NCBI RefSeq assembly: GCF_015354335.1
Contig: NZ_JADKYR010000002.1
Span: forward strand, 496,001 to 560,000
Source of the DNA: Methylophilus sp. 13
GTDB lineage: Bacteria > Pseudomonadota > Gammaproteobacteria > Burkholderiales > Methylophilaceae
Direction of reading: 5' to 3'
DNA length: 64,000 bases
The position numbers and the translations under genes were made by a program. Under the pieces are notes generated by a model, which had not been told where the DNA came from, ran no database searches, and worked only from the letters and a program-made list of their open reading frames with translations. Of the stretch, positions 46,659 through 57,042 are shown in pieces; position 1 is the stretch's first letter, and each line of letters begins with the position of its first letter.

Positions 46659-46665
46659 ACCTAAC
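46659..46665 (+). repeat. Truncated attC of cassette 2 (left core only)
   Basis: ACCTAAC complements the cassette 2 start GTTAGGT, but no GTTRRRY partner or palindrome arm follows within 150 nt. The distal part of the array appears deleted. Confidence 0.75.
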
Positions 46666-47033
46666 CCATCTCTAGAGACTTCCCCTTCCTGTCAAGCGAA
46701 ACCCACCTAAACACCCGACTATTCGGGTGTTTTTGTCTGTATTTCATATTTCCAGCGTCAGCAGCAGCCATTCATGGCAGCATTCAATAGCGTATAAGGG
46801 CTAAACTGCATCTCTCAAGACGGGCTTGTTGTGGATAAGTGTTATCAACGCGAGCCAGAATAAGTGCCGCGCACAAAGACCTTATTCATCGGCCTGATTA
46901 GAACGCACTGATCAGGCGTGCTCTTCTGAAGATCAGCCATTTGGTTAGTGATTCAAAACAAGGCTATTAAGGGATTAACCACATAAAGTGCTACCATCGT
47001 ACTATCGAATGACCTTGATATGGCTTTTATCAA
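46666..47033. other. Intergenic region after the integron
   Basis: A 368-nt region with the terminator at 46709-46735, a single DnaA-box-like TGTGGATAA at 46830, and otherwise no frame or repeat I can support. It presumably carries the promoter of the VF530 gene. Confidence 0.5.
46709..46735 (+). terminator. Terminator after the cassette array
   Basis: AACACCCGA and TCGGGTGTT around a 4-nt loop, followed by TTTT. It would end transcription from the cassettes. Confidence 0.85.
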
Positions 47034-47255
47034 ATGAACACGGAACAACCGAACAATCCATTACACGGTATCACGCTTGCAGAAGTGGTTGAGCAATTAG
47101 TGACGCATTACGGTTGGGAGGCGCTGGCGACAAGGGTTAATATCAACTGTTTTAAAAATGACCCTTCCATCAAGTCTAGCTTGAAGTTTTTGCGCAGAAC
47201 GCCTTGGGCAAGGGCTGAGGTGGAGGCGTTGTTTTTGCGGACGTTTTCAAACTAA
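47034..47255 (+). CDS. VF530-family small DNA-binding-like protein
   Basis: A 73-residue protein of the VF530 (DUF2132) family: [20 protein letters not shown], then [18 protein letters not shown] and [13 protein letters not shown]. The family has an HTH-like fold inferred to bind DNA; its role is unknown. Confidence 0.88.
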   Translation: MNTEQPNNPLHGITLAEVVEQLVTHYGWEALATRVNINCFKNDPSIKSSLKFLRRTPWARAEVEALFLRTFSN

Positions 47256-47310
47256 ACGATTCTTACGCCTGCCCGAGTTGGCAGTGTGTTACTGCCGATG
47301 TTCCCATTAT

Positions 47311-47338
47311 AAAAAAGCCAGCAAACGCTGGCTTTTTT
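47311..47338. terminator. Bidirectional terminator between VF530 and PCu(A)C genes
   Basis: AAAAAAGCCAGC pairs perfectly with GCTGGCTTTTTT around AAAC, serving both converging genes. Confidence 0.9.
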
Positions 47339-47372
47339 GCTGGTGATTCTGTCATATCGCAGATAAGTATGT

Positions 47373-47816
47373 TTAGGGCGCTGCCTTCACGGGCATGGTG
47401 ACAAACTGATCGGTGATGTTGCCTTGTTTATCTTTAAAGCACAGCCTGAATTTGACCTGCTCGCCGGCTTTAAACGGGGTGGGCAACTCAAACAGCATCA
47501 AATGCAATCCACCTGGCGCCAGCTTGACGGGCTTGCCCGCAGGGACAGGCAACGCTTCCATACTGCGCATTTTCATGACACCGTTTTGCATGGTCATGCT
47601 GTGCATTTCTACGCTCTCTGCACGCTCGGTTTCAATGTAGACCAGAGTGACGTCTTGCGGGCTGGTGAGCGTGAGGTAGGCGGCGCCGACGGACTGGCCG
47701 GGATTGGAGGCGCGCACCCAGGCATCGGTGAGTTTGACTTCTGCATGTGCAAAGGCCGTGGAGGCTAACAGGCACAAGCTCGCGAGCAATTTCAGGCAGA
47801 GGTGTTTTGTTTGCAT
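47373..47816 (-). CDS. PCu(A)C periplasmic copper chaperone
   Basis: Periplasmic Cu(I) chaperone usually serving cytochrome c oxidase assembly. 147 residues with a signal peptide (LKLLASLCLLASTAFAHA). The copper motif is visible as EMHSMTMQNGVMKMRSME with HLMLFELP about 20 residues later (H-M-M-H-x-M pattern). It is followed upstream by the yacG-zapD-coaE-pilD group on the same strand, but a gap of 19 nt makes co-transcription possible. Confidence 0.9.
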   Translation of the reverse strand: MQTKHLCLKLLASLCLLASTAFAHAEVKLTDAWVRASNPGQSVGAAYLTLTSPQDVTLVYIETERAESVEMHSMTMQNGVMKMRSMEALPVPAGKPVKLAPGGLHLMLFELPTPFKAGEQVKFRLCFKDKQGNITDQFVTMPVKAAP

Positions 47817-47835
47817 ACTTAAATCCAGTCTAAGA

Positions 47836-48027
47836 TTATTCTGGTTCGTATAAGTCTGGCGGCGTGCTATCGGGGATGCGAAATTTTTCCGAAGCCCAAT
47901 CGCCCAGGTCCATCAGTTTGCAGCGTTCGCTACAAAAAGGCCGGAATGGATTTTTAGGGGAATACTCGGTGGTTTCTCCGCAGGCGGGACAGGCCACCTT
48001 GCGCGGTTTGACTACTGCTTGCGTCAA
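47836..48027 (-). CDS. yacG: DNA gyrase inhibitor YacG
   Basis: A 63-residue zinc protein that binds GyrB. Four cysteines: CPACG near the N-terminus and [15 protein letters not shown]. Its start overlaps the zapD stop by 4 nt. Confidence 0.94.
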   Translation of the reverse strand: MTQAVVKPRKVACPACGETTEYSPKNPFRPFCSERCKLMDLGDWASEKFRIPDSTPPDLYEPE

Positions 48028-48797
48028 TTGTGACTGGCTCCGGTAAAGTTGCAGACGATCATCTTGAACGGGATATCCTGTTCACAGCCTTTTGGCCGTT
48101 GCACGAAGTCCAGCTTTTGAAAGCGGATGTTGATCGCATATTTGTTGGCACTGACTTCAGGGAAGCATTCTTCATGGTCAATTTCAATGCGCAACAATTG
48201 GGCTGGTTTGTGTCCAGAAAGCTGTTGCTGATAGGCGCCATGGTGGGCAACCAGGGATAACACCTGACCACTGCCACGCAACAACTGCATAATCAGGCTG
48301 ATGGCTTCGTACATCGGCATCAAGCGGGATAACCACTGCGTAAAATCTTGCTTGCGGCGCTCTACACTCAAATAGAGCCAGTGGCGGTATGAGGGCAAGT
48401 CAAACTCGCAGACCCCGCCTGGAATACTGGTCCGCTGCTTGACGCTCATGAGCCAGTCATTGTCGCGCAAGGTTTGGCCGAGCTTTTGATGATCGGCTCG
48501 CAGGGTGGTGGCGCAACGGTCCAGACTGTTTACGGTGCTTTCGAGCGCTTCTTGGTCGATATTGGGATTATGTTGCAGCAGGGAAAGCTGGACTTTATGA
48601 CGGTCCAGCTCTTGCAGCAAATCTACCTTGAGATCACCACGATCAATGACATCCAACACTTGCAGCATGGAAATCAGCGCCACATGATGACTGACCTCGT
48701 GACCAATGGCAATGTGATGCAGCATCTTGTTGAACAGGTCTTCAAGACGAAGATAGGTTCTAATGCGCTCGTTAAATGGAAATTCGTAGCTCGACAC
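48024..48797 (-). CDS. zapD: Cell division protein ZapD
   Basis: FtsZ-bundling factor of 257 residues (former YacF/DUF1342). It begins [20 protein letters not shown] and contains [20 protein letters not shown] with the C-terminal beta domain [22 protein letters not shown]-like strands. It lies between coaE and yacG, as in E. coli. Confidence 0.94.
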   Translation of the reverse strand: MSSYEFPFNERIRTYLRLEDLFNKMLHHIAIGHEVSHHVALISMLQVLDVIDRGDLKVDLLQELDRHKVQLSLLQHNPNIDQEALESTVNSLDRCATTLRADHQKLGQTLRDNDWLMSVKQRTSIPGGVCEFDLPSYRHWLYLSVERRKQDFTQWLSRLMPMYEAISLIMQLLRGSGQVLSLVAHHGAYQQQLSGHKPAQLLRIEIDHEECFPEVSANKYAINIRFQKLDFVQRPKGCEQDIPFKMIVCNFTGASHN

Positions 48798-48866
48798 GGC
48801 AGCCTTTTCTGTCAGCTGATACTTGAAAAGTATGCAATAAAAGTTTGATTATGAAACCCTTTTAAC

Positions 48867-49469
48867 TCAGAGGCAAGTTTTAGAGAAATTTTTGTGAAAT
48901 TGCAGCACTTTTTGCTGTAAATCGGCGAGTGTCAGCTGGTTTTCAATCACGGTATCCGCCATCGCCAGCCGCGCCTCTCGCGGACTTTGCGACGCCATGA
49001 TGGCTTGTGCCATTTCGGCAGAGAGCTGACTGCGTTGCATGACCCGCTGCAATTGCGTCTCCTCATCGCAATCGATCACCAGTACATGATCTATCATGGA
49101 CCAATCCTCGCGGCTCTCGACCAGTAATGGGATCGCCAGAATCACATACGCATGACTGGCATACTGGGCAATTTGCTGTACGGCCTCAGCACGGATCGCC
49201 GGGTGCATGATCTGATTCAGTTGTTCGAGGGCTTCTGGGTGCTCAAACACGTGCTCGCGCAGTGTTGCCCGGCTGAGACGTCCATCTGCCTCAAACATCT
49301 GGTCACCAAAAGCCGCCCGCACCGCTAGCATGGCCGGACTACCGGGTTCACTCATGGCGTGCGCTATGTGGTCCAGATCCACCACAGGCACGCCTAAGGC
49401 AGAAAATGCTGCACACGCCTCGCTTTTACCACTGCCGATACCGCCGGTCACAGCCACCACTTTCGCCAT
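48867..49469 (-). CDS. coaE: Dephospho-CoA kinase
   Basis: Final step of CoA synthesis. 200 residues; P-loop VTGGIGSGKSEACAAF, then VPVVDLDHIAHAMSEPGSPA and the lid region with VIDCDEETQLQRVMQRSQLS. Twelve nt downstream of pilD. Confidence 0.95.
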   Translation of the reverse strand: MAKVVAVTGGIGSGKSEACAAFSALGVPVVDLDHIAHAMSEPGSPAMLAVRAAFGDQMFEADGRLSRATLREHVFEHPEALEQLNQIMHPAIRAEAVQQIAQYASHAYVILAIPLLVESREDWSMIDHVLVIDCDEETQLQRVMQRSQLSAEMAQAIMASQSPREARLAMADTVIENQLTLADLQQKVLQFHKNFSKTCL

Positions 49470-49481
49470 GTATTACTCCCG

Positions 49482-50354
49482 TTAAGGCACTAAATAATAA
49501 GCGGCCAGAGTTTGCCCATAAAACAGGGCGGCGATGCCGCCCAGGGCTAAAAAGGGACCAAAAGGAATCGCGGTTTGGCGGGTTTTGCCTTTGAGCAGAA
49601 TCAAGCCGATGCCGATCACACTACCAACCACCGAGCTCAATAAAATGACCGCGGGCAGCAGTTGCCAGCCGAACCAGGCCCCGATCGCAGCCAGCAGCTT
49701 GAAATCACCGTACCCCATGCCCTCCTTGCCTGTCACGAGTTTAAACAGCCAATAGACCGCCCACAACACCAGATAACCCGCCATGGCACCGATCACGGCT
49801 GACGAGAGATCGGTAAACCCATCTTTGAGGTTAAGCAACAGCCCCAGCCACAACAGCGGCAAGGTAATGTCATCAGGCAACAGTTGCGTATCAAAATCAA
49901 TAAAGGTCAATGCGACCAGCGCAAATACAAATGCCAGTGCAAACAAGGTCAAATAGCTATAGCCATATTGCACAGCCACCGCAACCGACAGGCCGCCGGT
50001 CAGCAATTCAACCAACGGATAACGCATTGAAATCGGCGCATGACAGGCTTTACAGCGTCCACGTAAGAATAGATAGCTGATCACAGGAATATTCTCGAGT
50101 GCCGTAATCTGGTGTCCGCAATGCGGGCAGGTCGAACGCGGCACCACAAGATTGTATTTAGGTTGCTCTGGCACCTCTTGCCCCTGTAAATCCAGGCAAC
50201 TGGCCTGCCATTCACGCTCCATCATTTTGGGCAAACGATGAATCACTACATTGAGAAAGCTGCCAACCAGCAAACCAAAGACCAGGCAGGCGGCTTGCAG
50301 GGCATGAGGCTGCGTGCGCAGCAGACTTAAAACAGGTTCAAGGATTTCGTGCAT
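49482..50354 (-). CDS. pilD: Type IV prepilin peptidase/N-methyltransferase
   Basis: Inner-membrane enzyme that cleaves and methylates prepilins and type II pseudopilins. 290 residues with 7-8 helices. The two Cys-x-x-Cys pairs (TCPHCGHQ and RCKACHAP) form the zinc site of the methylase loop. The catalytic aspartates are in FIDFDTQLLPDDITLP and GMGYGDFKLLAAIGAW. Consistent with pilT/pilU elsewhere in the window. Confidence 0.95.
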   Translation of the reverse strand: MHEILEPVLSLLRTQPHALQAACLVFGLLVGSFLNVVIHRLPKMMEREWQASCLDLQGQEVPEQPKYNLVVPRSTCPHCGHQITALENIPVISYLFLRGRCKACHAPISMRYPLVELLTGGLSVAVAVQYGYSYLTLFALAFVFALVALTFIDFDTQLLPDDITLPLLWLGLLLNLKDGFTDLSSAVIGAMAGYLVLWAVYWLFKLVTGKEGMGYGDFKLLAAIGAWFGWQLLPAVILLSSVVGSVIGIGLILLKGKTRQTAIPFGPFLALGGIAALFYGQTLAAYYLVP

Positions 50355-50568
50355 GATGCCGATAACAAAGATAAGGTTGCTGCATCATCTCATCGTTGAT
50401 GCCCATAGGCAAGGCTGACAAAGTGCAAAACTGCTTTAAAAGCGCATTCTTCTGGCTTGAAAACTGTTTGCAAGTCACCATTTATGTGTAAGATGGTCAT
50501 GACACAGCAACTTTAGCGGTTTGCGTCTGTGTGAAGTGGCATCTGTTATCTAGAGAAGGAAGTTGCCT

Positions 50569-50967
50569 ATGTCTGATCAAATCAAATTTACATCGCCAAC
50601 CGAAGTTGAGTTGAACGAGGTTGAGCATCCTGCCTGGGATGAGCCAGTGATTTGTCGAGTAGAAGTCGATTTACCTGGATGGCTCACCAAACTGACCGGA
50701 CAATCACACTGGGAAGTCTACAGTGAAGAAGAAGAGGAAAACTGCGTAAGCTTTGCGATGCGCTCTTCGAATCATCATCGTTTGCAAAAAGCGATGGCGT
50801 CAGCAGAGAGCGACCTGCAGGCAGAGGTGACCTTGTATCACAACGGCTATGCCGTCGTCGATGTCAATGGAAAATCCTTGTTTGATGGCGCATTGACCCA
50901 TGCGACCAACGACTGCGCGCGACTCAGCTACTACCACATGAGTGGCGAGCCTATCGCCCTGAATTAA
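50569..50967 (+). CDS. Hypothetical acidic protein
   Basis: A 132-residue cytosolic protein without recognised motif. It contains an acidic run (YSEEEEENCVSFAM) and several tryptophans, and has a well-placed AGAGAAGGA ribosome-binding site 8 nt before the ATG at 50569. Codon use resembles the neighbours. It sits alone between divergent pilD and convergent ispB. Confidence 0.7.
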   Translation: MSDQIKFTSPTEVELNEVEHPAWDEPVICRVEVDLPGWLTKLTGQSHWEVYSEEEEENCVSFAMRSSNHHRLQKAMASAESDLQAEVTLYHNGYAVVDVNGKSLFDGALTHATNDCARLSYYHMSGEPIALN

Positions 50968-51001
50968 CCCGGTGTTTGTTCAGCCGGTATCTTTTAGGTG
51001 T

Positions 51002-51027
51002 TGTCGCCTGCCTGCAAGCAGGCGACA
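51002..51027. terminator. Hairpin between convergent genes
   Basis: Ten-base arms TGTCGCCTGC and GCAGGCGACA around CTGCAA, 35 nt after the hypothetical gene and 3 nt from the ispB stop. No T-run. Confidence 0.6.
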
Positions 51028-51029
51028 CC

Positions 51030-51998
51030 TTAATGTTGCCGGTTGACCGAAAACTGGGCCAAATCCAGCAAAGCCTGTTTGGCGGGCGTCAGTTCAAAAA
51101 TGGCCAGTGCTTCACAGGCCTGTTCTGCTTCTTTTTGCGCCACGGCGCGCACATAATCAAATGCCTTCACGGCATGCAAAATCTCCAGCACGGCATCTAG
51201 CTGCGTGACCTGCCCTTCCAACAAGGCCTGCTTGACCAAGTCCGCTTGCGCGGTTGGCGCTTGCTGGATGGCATACAACATTGGTAAGGTTACTTTTCCC
51301 TCGGCCAGGTCATTGCCCAGGGTTTTGCCAATTTTTTCGCTGTCACCGGTTAAATCCAGCACATCATCTATGAGCTGAAAGGCCGTACCCAAGTGCATGC
51401 CATACTTGGCCAGTCCCTCTTCTTGCGCGACGCTGGCCTGACACTGCACCGCTCCCAGGCGGGTCGCCGCTTCAAACAGCTTGGCGGTTTTAAAATGAAT
51501 GACCTGCAAGTAATCCTGCTCGCTAACACCAATATTGCGCACATTGAGCAACTGTAGCACTTCGCCTTCGGAAATCACATTGGTGGCATCGGCCAGGATT
51601 TCCATCACACGCATGTTTTGCAGCCTGACCATCATCTGAAAGGAACGTGAATACAGAAAATCGCCGACCAGCACGCTGGCAGGATTGCCATACACATGAT
51701 TGGCGGTAGATTTGCCTCGACGCAGTTCAGAAGCATCAACCACATCATCATGCAATAAAGTGGCTGTATGAATAAATTCGACAATGGCTGCCAGAGCATG
51801 GTGGGCCGGTGTCACGCGCCCGGCCAGATCAGCGGCCATCAACACCAACGTTGGACGCAAGCGTTTGCCACCACTATGAATGATATATTCCGAAATTTGA
51901 TTAATCAGCGGAACTTGGGATGACAAAGACTGGCGAATAACGGCATCCACCTGCTGCATATCGCCTGTAATCCGCGCCAAACAAGCCTGAAGAGACAC
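51030..51998 (-). CDS. ispB: Octaprenyl diphosphate synthase
   Basis: Makes the ubiquinone side chain. 322 residues; the two aspartate-rich motifs are LLHDDVVDASELRRGK (DDxxD, first) and FQLIDDVLDLTGD (second), with GGKRLRPTLVLMAADLAG before them. All-trans long-chain specificity is inferred from the family; exact chain length is not readable. Confidence 0.93.
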   Translation of the reverse strand: MSLQACLARITGDMQQVDAVIRQSLSSQVPLINQISEYIIHSGGKRLRPTLVLMAADLAGRVTPAHHALAAIVEFIHTATLLHDDVVDASELRRGKSTANHVYGNPASVLVGDFLYSRSFQMMVRLQNMRVMEILADATNVISEGEVLQLLNVRNIGVSEQDYLQVIHFKTAKLFEAATRLGAVQCQASVAQEEGLAKYGMHLGTAFQLIDDVLDLTGDSEKIGKTLGNDLAEGKVTLPMLYAIQQAPTAQADLVKQALLEGQVTQLDAVLEILHAVKAFDYVRAVAQKEAEQACEALAIFELTPAKQALLDLAQFSVNRQH

Positions 51999-52134
51999 TG
52001 AAACACCAATTAAATGAAAAGCTGAAGCATATCATACCGCCATCATCATCGCTATGTTCAGCGCGTATCAGCGATGTATCAACGCACTGATGAGCTTTAA
52101 GAAATGTAATGTTGAACAGGGATCAATAAAAGAA

Positions 52135-52169
52135 AAAAGCCTTGTTTCTCGGAAAGAAACAAGGCTTTT
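52135..52169 (-). terminator. Terminator downstream of tRNA-Arg
   Basis: AAAAGCCTTGTTTC and GAAACAAGGCTTTT arms around a short loop; on the minus strand a T-run follows. Five nt past the tRNA 3' end. Confidence 0.85.
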
Positions 52170-52174
52170 ATTTT

Positions 52175-52251
52175 TGGCGCGCCCGGAGCGATTCGAACGC
52201 CCGACCCTTTGGTTCGTAGCCAAATACTCTATCCAACTGAGCTACGGGCGC
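52175..52251 (-). tRNA. tRNA-Arg (anticodon ACG)
   Basis: 77 nt with encoded CCA; acceptor GCGCCCG/CGGGCGC, anticodon stem TTTGG/CCAAA around CTACGAA, T-loop GTTCGAATC. Confidence 0.96.
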
Positions 52252-52371
52252 CAAGGTTTGTTGCTTTGCAACAAAAACAGCATTATAACATAAGTTTCAG
52301 CTTTGTGGAGGGGTCCAAGCAACGATGACACCCTAATTTACCAAACCCTTGAATTGTTAAACCCAGGTATT

Positions 52372-52465
52372 TGGCGGTGAGCGAGGGATTCGAACCCTCG
52401 ATACAGGTTTAAGCCCGTATGCTTCCTTAGCAGGGAAGTGCCTTCGACCACTCGGCCAGCTCACC
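52372..52465 (-). tRNA. tRNA-Ser (anticodon GCT)
   Basis: 94-nt class II tRNA with long variable arm; acceptor GGTGAGC/GCTCACC, anticodon stem CTTCC/GGAAG around CTGCTAA, encoded CCA. Confidence 0.96.
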
Positions 52466-52622
52466 TTATTAAAACAATGACGCCTTAATAATACCAACAC
52501 AGCTGATGCTGTTTTCTTTGCAGTATTGCTACTGCATTGAAGGGCGCCATACTACGTGAAAACCCTTCAAAAATCAACGCAAAAAAGAAGAATGTTTTAT
52601 TTCTTTATTCGTGCGTTTGCGA

Positions 52623-53852
52623 TTATGCGTTTTCCAGGCCAAACGCCTTATGTAACACGCGCACAGCCAGTTCCATATACTTCTCTTCAATCACCACTGC
52701 GATCTTGATTTCACTGGTAGAGATCATTTGAATATTGATGCCCTCTTCGGCCAATGTGCGGAACATCTGGCTGGCGATACCCACATGCGAACGCATGCCC
52801 ACACCGACTACAGACACTTTTGCAATCTTGTCATCGCCAGTCACTTCACGTGCCTGGATATGGCCTTGAACCTTGTCGCGCAGAATTGTCAGCGCCTTGT
52901 TCATTTCGTTTTTGTGTACGGTGAACGTGAAGTCTGTCGTGCCGTCTGCGCCCACGTTCTGGATAATCATATCCACATCAATGTTGGCATCGGCAACGGG
53001 ACCAAGAATCTGATAAGCAATCCCTGGCTTATCAGGCACGCCTGCTACGGTAATTTTCGCCTCATCGCGGTTAAAAGCGATGCCGGAGATAATTGGATCT
53101 TCCATGTTTTCCTCATTCTCTTCAAATGTAATCAGCGTGCCGTCACCCTCTTCTTCAAAGCTGGAGAGCACACGTAACTTAACCTTGTATTTGCCAGCAA
53201 ACTCAACCGAGCGGATTTGCAGTACTTTGGAGCCTTGCGAGGCCAGTTCCAGCATTTCTTCAAAGGTGATTTTTTCCAGCCGGCGCGCTTCTGGCACCAC
53301 ACGCGGGTCAGTGGTATACACACCATCCACATCGGTATAAATCTGGCATTCATCGGCCTTGAGCGCTGCTGCCAACGCCACGCCTGTCGTATCGGAGCCG
53401 CCACGGCCCAGCGTGGTGATATTGCCATGGGCATCCACGCCCTGGAAACCGGCGACCACGCAGACATAGCCGTCATCAAGGTCTTGTTTCAGGTTGTGCT
53501 GGTCAATGTCCAGAATACGCGCTTTGGTAAACGCATCATCCGTGAGGATTTTCACCTGGGTGCCGGTATAGCTCTTGGCCTTGATGCCAAGCTCCATCAG
53601 CGCCAATGCGGTCATGCCTATGGTGACCTGCTCACCGGTAGACACCATCACATCCAGCTCGCGCGGATCTGGATCCGGCATGATTTCCTTGGCCAGTGAA
53701 ATCAGGCGATTGGTTTCACCTGACATGGCTGACACCACGACCACCACTTGATGGCCCATGGCCTTGTAACGTGCCACACGACGCGCCACATTGCGGATAC
53801 GCTCGGGATTGGCGACTGAGGTGCCACCATATTTTTGTACGATTAATGCCAT
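52623..53852 (-). CDS. lysC: Aspartate kinase
   Basis: Commits aspartate to lysine, methionine and threonine synthesis. 409 residues; kinase motif [51 protein letters not shown], and two C-terminal ACT domains ([40 protein letters not shown]) for feedback control. No lysine riboswitch precedes it; it is 25 nt downstream of alaS. Confidence 0.96.
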   Translation of the reverse strand: MALIVQKYGGTSVANPERIRNVARRVARYKAMGHQVVVVVSAMSGETNRLISLAKEIMPDPDPRELDVMVSTGEQVTIGMTALALMELGIKAKSYTGTQVKILTDDAFTKARILDIDQHNLKQDLDDGYVCVVAGFQGVDAHGNITTLGRGGSDTTGVALAAALKADECQIYTDVDGVYTTDPRVVPEARRLEKITFEEMLELASQGSKVLQIRSVEFAGKYKVKLRVLSSFEEEGDGTLITFEENEENMEDPIISGIAFNRDEAKITVAGVPDKPGIAYQILGPVADANIDVDMIIQNVGADGTTDFTFTVHKNEMNKALTILRDKVQGHIQAREVTGDDKIAKVSVVGVGMRSHVGIASQMFRTLAEEGINIQMISTSEIKIAVVIEEKYMELAVRVLHKAFGLENA

Positions 53853-53877
53853 TATTTTGCTCTGTTAATCAATTGAG

Positions 53878-56514
53878 TTAATTTAGTTTAGCTTCTGCCC
53901 AGGCTTTGACGCTCGCCAGTGCCTGTGGCAGATTTGCGGGTTCAGTGCCGCCGGCCATGGCCATGTCTGGCTTGCCACCACCCTTACCACCCACCTGGCC
54001 TGCAACATGATTCACCAGCTCGCCCGCCTTGACTTTGCCAGTCAAGTCAGCAGTCACGCCCGCAGCCAGACTGACCTTGCCCTCTGCCACGCTCGCCAAA
54101 ACAATGACGGCAGATTTGAGTTTATCCTTGAGTTTATCCATGGTCTCGCGCAAGGCATTGGCATCTGCACCGTCCAAGGCAGCAGCCAATACTTTAACGC
54201 CATTGACTTCCAGGGCTTGCGTCGCCAGATCGTCGCCTTGTGAAGAGGCGAGTTTGGATTTCAAACGCGCCAACTCTTTTTCGAGTGACTTGACGTGATC
54301 CATCACTTGCGCAATTTTGGCAGGAACTTCATGCGCGGGGGCTTTGAGCTCGCCTGCAACCTGATTAATCAGCGATTGCTGGGATTGCACCAGCTTCAAC
54401 GCGCCCTCGCCGGTAGTGGCTTCGACACGGCGTACGCCTGCCGCCACGCCACTCTCGGAGGTAATTTTAAACAGTCCAATATCACCAGTGCGGCTGACAT
54501 GGGTACCGCCACACAACTCGCGCGAAGAGCCGATATCCAGCACGCGCACTTCATCGCCATATTTCTCGCCAAACAGCATCATGGCGCCCGTTTTTTGCGC
54601 AGACTCAATATCCATCAAGCGCGCTTGTGTCGCCGCATTGGCTAAAATCTCGGCATTGACCAACGCTTCTACCCTGGCAATCTCATCATCAGTCATCGGC
54701 GCATTATGCACAAAGTCAAAACGGGTTTTTTCCGTATCGACCAGGCTACCTTTTTGCTGCACATGCTCACCAAGCACTTCACGCAATGCCTTGTGCATCA
54801 GATGCGTTGCCGAGTGATTACGCATGGTACTGGCGCGCGCCTGCAGATTGACTTTAGCCGCCAACGCATTCCCTACAGACAAAGACCCGGTTTTGAGTAC
54901 GCCATGATGGCCGAACACGGCTGCCTGAATTTTTTGTGTATCTTCTACGGCAAAAATACCGTTGGCAGACTTGAGCTCTCCGCTATCGCCAATCTGGCCA
55001 CCGGATTCAGCATAGAACGGTGTATGGTCCAGCACGACCACACCCAAATCGCCTTCATTCAGCGTTTGTACAGCACTGCCATCTTTATATAACGCCAAGA
55101 CTTTAGCAGCGGTTTCCAGCTCGTCATAACCGTGGAATGTGGTCGCAGCGCCGTCATATTCAAGATTGAGCGCCATTTTGAACTTGCCCGCCGCGCGCGC
55201 TTGTTCTTTTTGGCGCGCCATGGCCGCATCAAAGCCAGCGGTATCCACCGTCACGCCACGTTCGCGGCAGATGTCGGCGGTAAGGTCCAGCGGGAAACCA
55301 AAGGTATCGTGCAGTTTGAAGGCGAGATCGCCGTTGAACACGGCGGGCTTGGTCGCCAGTTCGGCTTCCAGAATTTGCATGCCGTTCTCTATCGTTTCGA
55401 AGAAACGGTCTTCCTCCTGCTTGAGCACCTCGGCCACTCGCGCCTGGTTGCTGGTCAACTCAGGGTAAGCCTCACCCATTTCAGCCACCAAATCTGGCAC
55501 CAGCCTATGGAAGAAAGCAGCACGACAACCCAGTTTGTATCCATGACGAATCGCACGGCGAATAATGCGGCGCAACACATAGCCACGGCCTTCATTGCCT
55601 GGGATCACGCCATCGGCAATCAGGAAGCTACAGGCGCGGATATGGTCCGCCAGCACCTTGAGTGATGGGCTCTCCAGATCAGCTGTATTGGTTTCGCGCG
55701 CGGCGGCTTTAATCAACGCCTGGAATAGATCAATTTCGTAGTTGGCATGCACGCCTTGCAGTACCGCAGAAATACGCTCCAAGCCCATGCCGGTATCGAC
55801 CGATGGCTTAGGCAACGGATGCATCACCCCCGCTTCGTCGCGGTTGAACTGCATGAACACGTTATTCCAGATTTCAATAAAGCGGTCACCATCTTCATCC
55901 GGGGAGCCTGGCGGCCCGCCAGGAATATGCGCACCGTGGTCATAGAAAATCTCGGTACAGGGGCCACAAGGACCGGTATCGCCCATCATCCAGAAGTTAT
56001 CTGAGGCATAACGCGCGCCCTTGTTGTCCCCAATACGAACAATCTTGTCAGCAGGGACGCCCACTTCTTTGTTCCAGATATCGTAGGCTTCATCATCCTC
56101 AGCATACACGGTGACCATCAAGCGTTCTTTGGGTAAAGCGTAGACTTCAGTCAACAGTTCCCAGGCAAAGGTAATGGCATCGCGCTTGAAGTAATCCCCA
56201 AAACTGAAGTTACCCAGCATCTCGAAGAAGGTATGGTGACGCGCGGTATAGCCCACATTCTCAAGATCGTTGTGCTTACCACCGGCGCGTACACATTTTT
56301 GTGCGGTCGCCGCACGCGTATAGGCACGCTTGTCAAAGCCGAGGAACACATCTTTAAACTGGTTCATGCCTGCGTTGGTAAACAGCAAGGTGGGGTCACC
56401 ATGCGGCACCAGTGAACTAGAAGCTACCACTTGGTGGCCTTTTGAAGCAAAGAAATCCAGGAAGGCCTGGCGGATTTGTTTGCTGGAAGGTTTTTGCCCG
56501 TACTTAACTGTCAT
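53878..56514 (-). CDS. alaS: Alanine-tRNA ligase
   Basis: 878 residues: class II catalytic domain ([35 protein letters not shown]), tRNA-recognition helices, an editing domain with zinc motif [11 protein letters not shown] and [13 protein letters not shown], and the C-terminal oligomerisation domain with a coiled coil and glycine-rich [15 protein letters not shown]. The start overlaps the recX end by 11 nt. Confidence 0.97.
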   Translation of the reverse strand: MTVKYGQKPSSKQIRQAFLDFFASKGHQVVASSSLVPHGDPTLLFTNAGMNQFKDVFLGFDKRAYTRAATAQKCVRAGGKHNDLENVGYTARHHTFFEMLGNFSFGDYFKRDAITFAWELLTEVYALPKERLMVTVYAEDDEAYDIWNKEVGVPADKIVRIGDNKGARYASDNFWMMGDTGPCGPCTEIFYDHGAHIPGGPPGSPDEDGDRFIEIWNNVFMQFNRDEAGVMHPLPKPSVDTGMGLERISAVLQGVHANYEIDLFQALIKAAARETNTADLESPSLKVLADHIRACSFLIADGVIPGNEGRGYVLRRIIRRAIRHGYKLGCRAAFFHRLVPDLVAEMGEAYPELTSNQARVAEVLKQEEDRFFETIENGMQILEAELATKPAVFNGDLAFKLHDTFGFPLDLTADICRERGVTVDTAGFDAAMARQKEQARAAGKFKMALNLEYDGAATTFHGYDELETAAKVLALYKDGSAVQTLNEGDLGVVVLDHTPFYAESGGQIGDSGELKSANGIFAVEDTQKIQAAVFGHHGVLKTGSLSVGNALAAKVNLQARASTMRNHSATHLMHKALREVLGEHVQQKGSLVDTEKTRFDFVHNAPMTDDEIARVEALVNAEILANAATQARLMDIESAQKTGAMMLFGEKYGDEVRVLDIGSSRELCGGTHVSRTGDIGLFKITSESGVAAGVRRVEATTGEGALKLVQSQQSLINQVAGELKAPAHEVPAKIAQVMDHVKSLEKELARLKSKLASSQGDDLATQALEVNGVKVLAAALDGADANALRETMDKLKDKLKSAVIVLASVAEGKVSLAAGVTADLTGKVKAGELVNHVAGQVGGKGGGKPDMAMAGGTEPANLPQALASVKAWAEAKLN

Positions 56515-56959
56515 CTTCTACGTGTCTATTCAAAATGTGTTTAATTACATCAAACGTAAAACCCCGACTCTGTAAGAAGCGGGCCTGTTTTGCCCACTCC
56601 TCGCGTGTTATCGGGGCCGCTTTAAATTTTTTGCGCCAGACTTCGCTGGCGCGTGCAACTTCATTGTCCTGCAGGCCTGCAACGGCTTCTGCTATCAAGG
56701 TATCGTCTACCCCTTTTTCACGTAGCTCGTTGGCGACACGCGCACTGCCAAATTTGGCTTTACGGGCATGGACCAATTGCTCGGTGAATCTGGCGTCACT
56801 CAACCAGCCGCGCTGTTTAAAATCATCCAACAAAGCCGGGAGGTCGTCCGCTTCTTCGGCATAGGCCTTTAGCTTTTGCCCCAACTCCGTGTATGAATAC
56901 TCACGCTTGGCCAAGTATTCTAAAGCGCGTTGGCGTAAGGTTTTTTCCAGATTAGCCAT
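56504..56959 (-). CDS. recX: RecA-regulating protein RecX
   Basis: Inhibits RecA filament growth. 151 residues of three-helix repeats: [20 protein letters not shown], then [20 protein letters not shown] and the third repeat [20 protein letters not shown]. It lies 83 nt downstream of recA, the standard position. Confidence 0.93.
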   Translation of the reverse strand: MANLEKTLRQRALEYLAKREYSYTELGQKLKAYAEEADDLPALLDDFKQRGWLSDARFTEQLVHARKAKFGSARVANELREKGVDDTLIAEAVAGLQDNEVARASEVWRKKFKAAPITREEWAKQARFLQSRGFTFDVIKHILNRHVEDDS

Positions 56960-57042
56960 TGAATTTTAGGCCACAGTGCGTACAGCGCTCAAAGAGAAAA
57001 ACCAAACGTCAAAAGCGCGCCTCACTCAGGCTCGCAAAAACC

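Noticed and set aside
46830-46838. DnaA-box-like TGTGGATAA, possible origin
   Set aside because: Single copy with no cluster, no AT-rich unwinding element and no dnaA/dnaN neighbourhood; expected by chance.
52054-52293. Plus-strand frame over tRNA-Arg
   Set aside because: Antisense to the tRNA and its terminator hairpin; no protein-like features.
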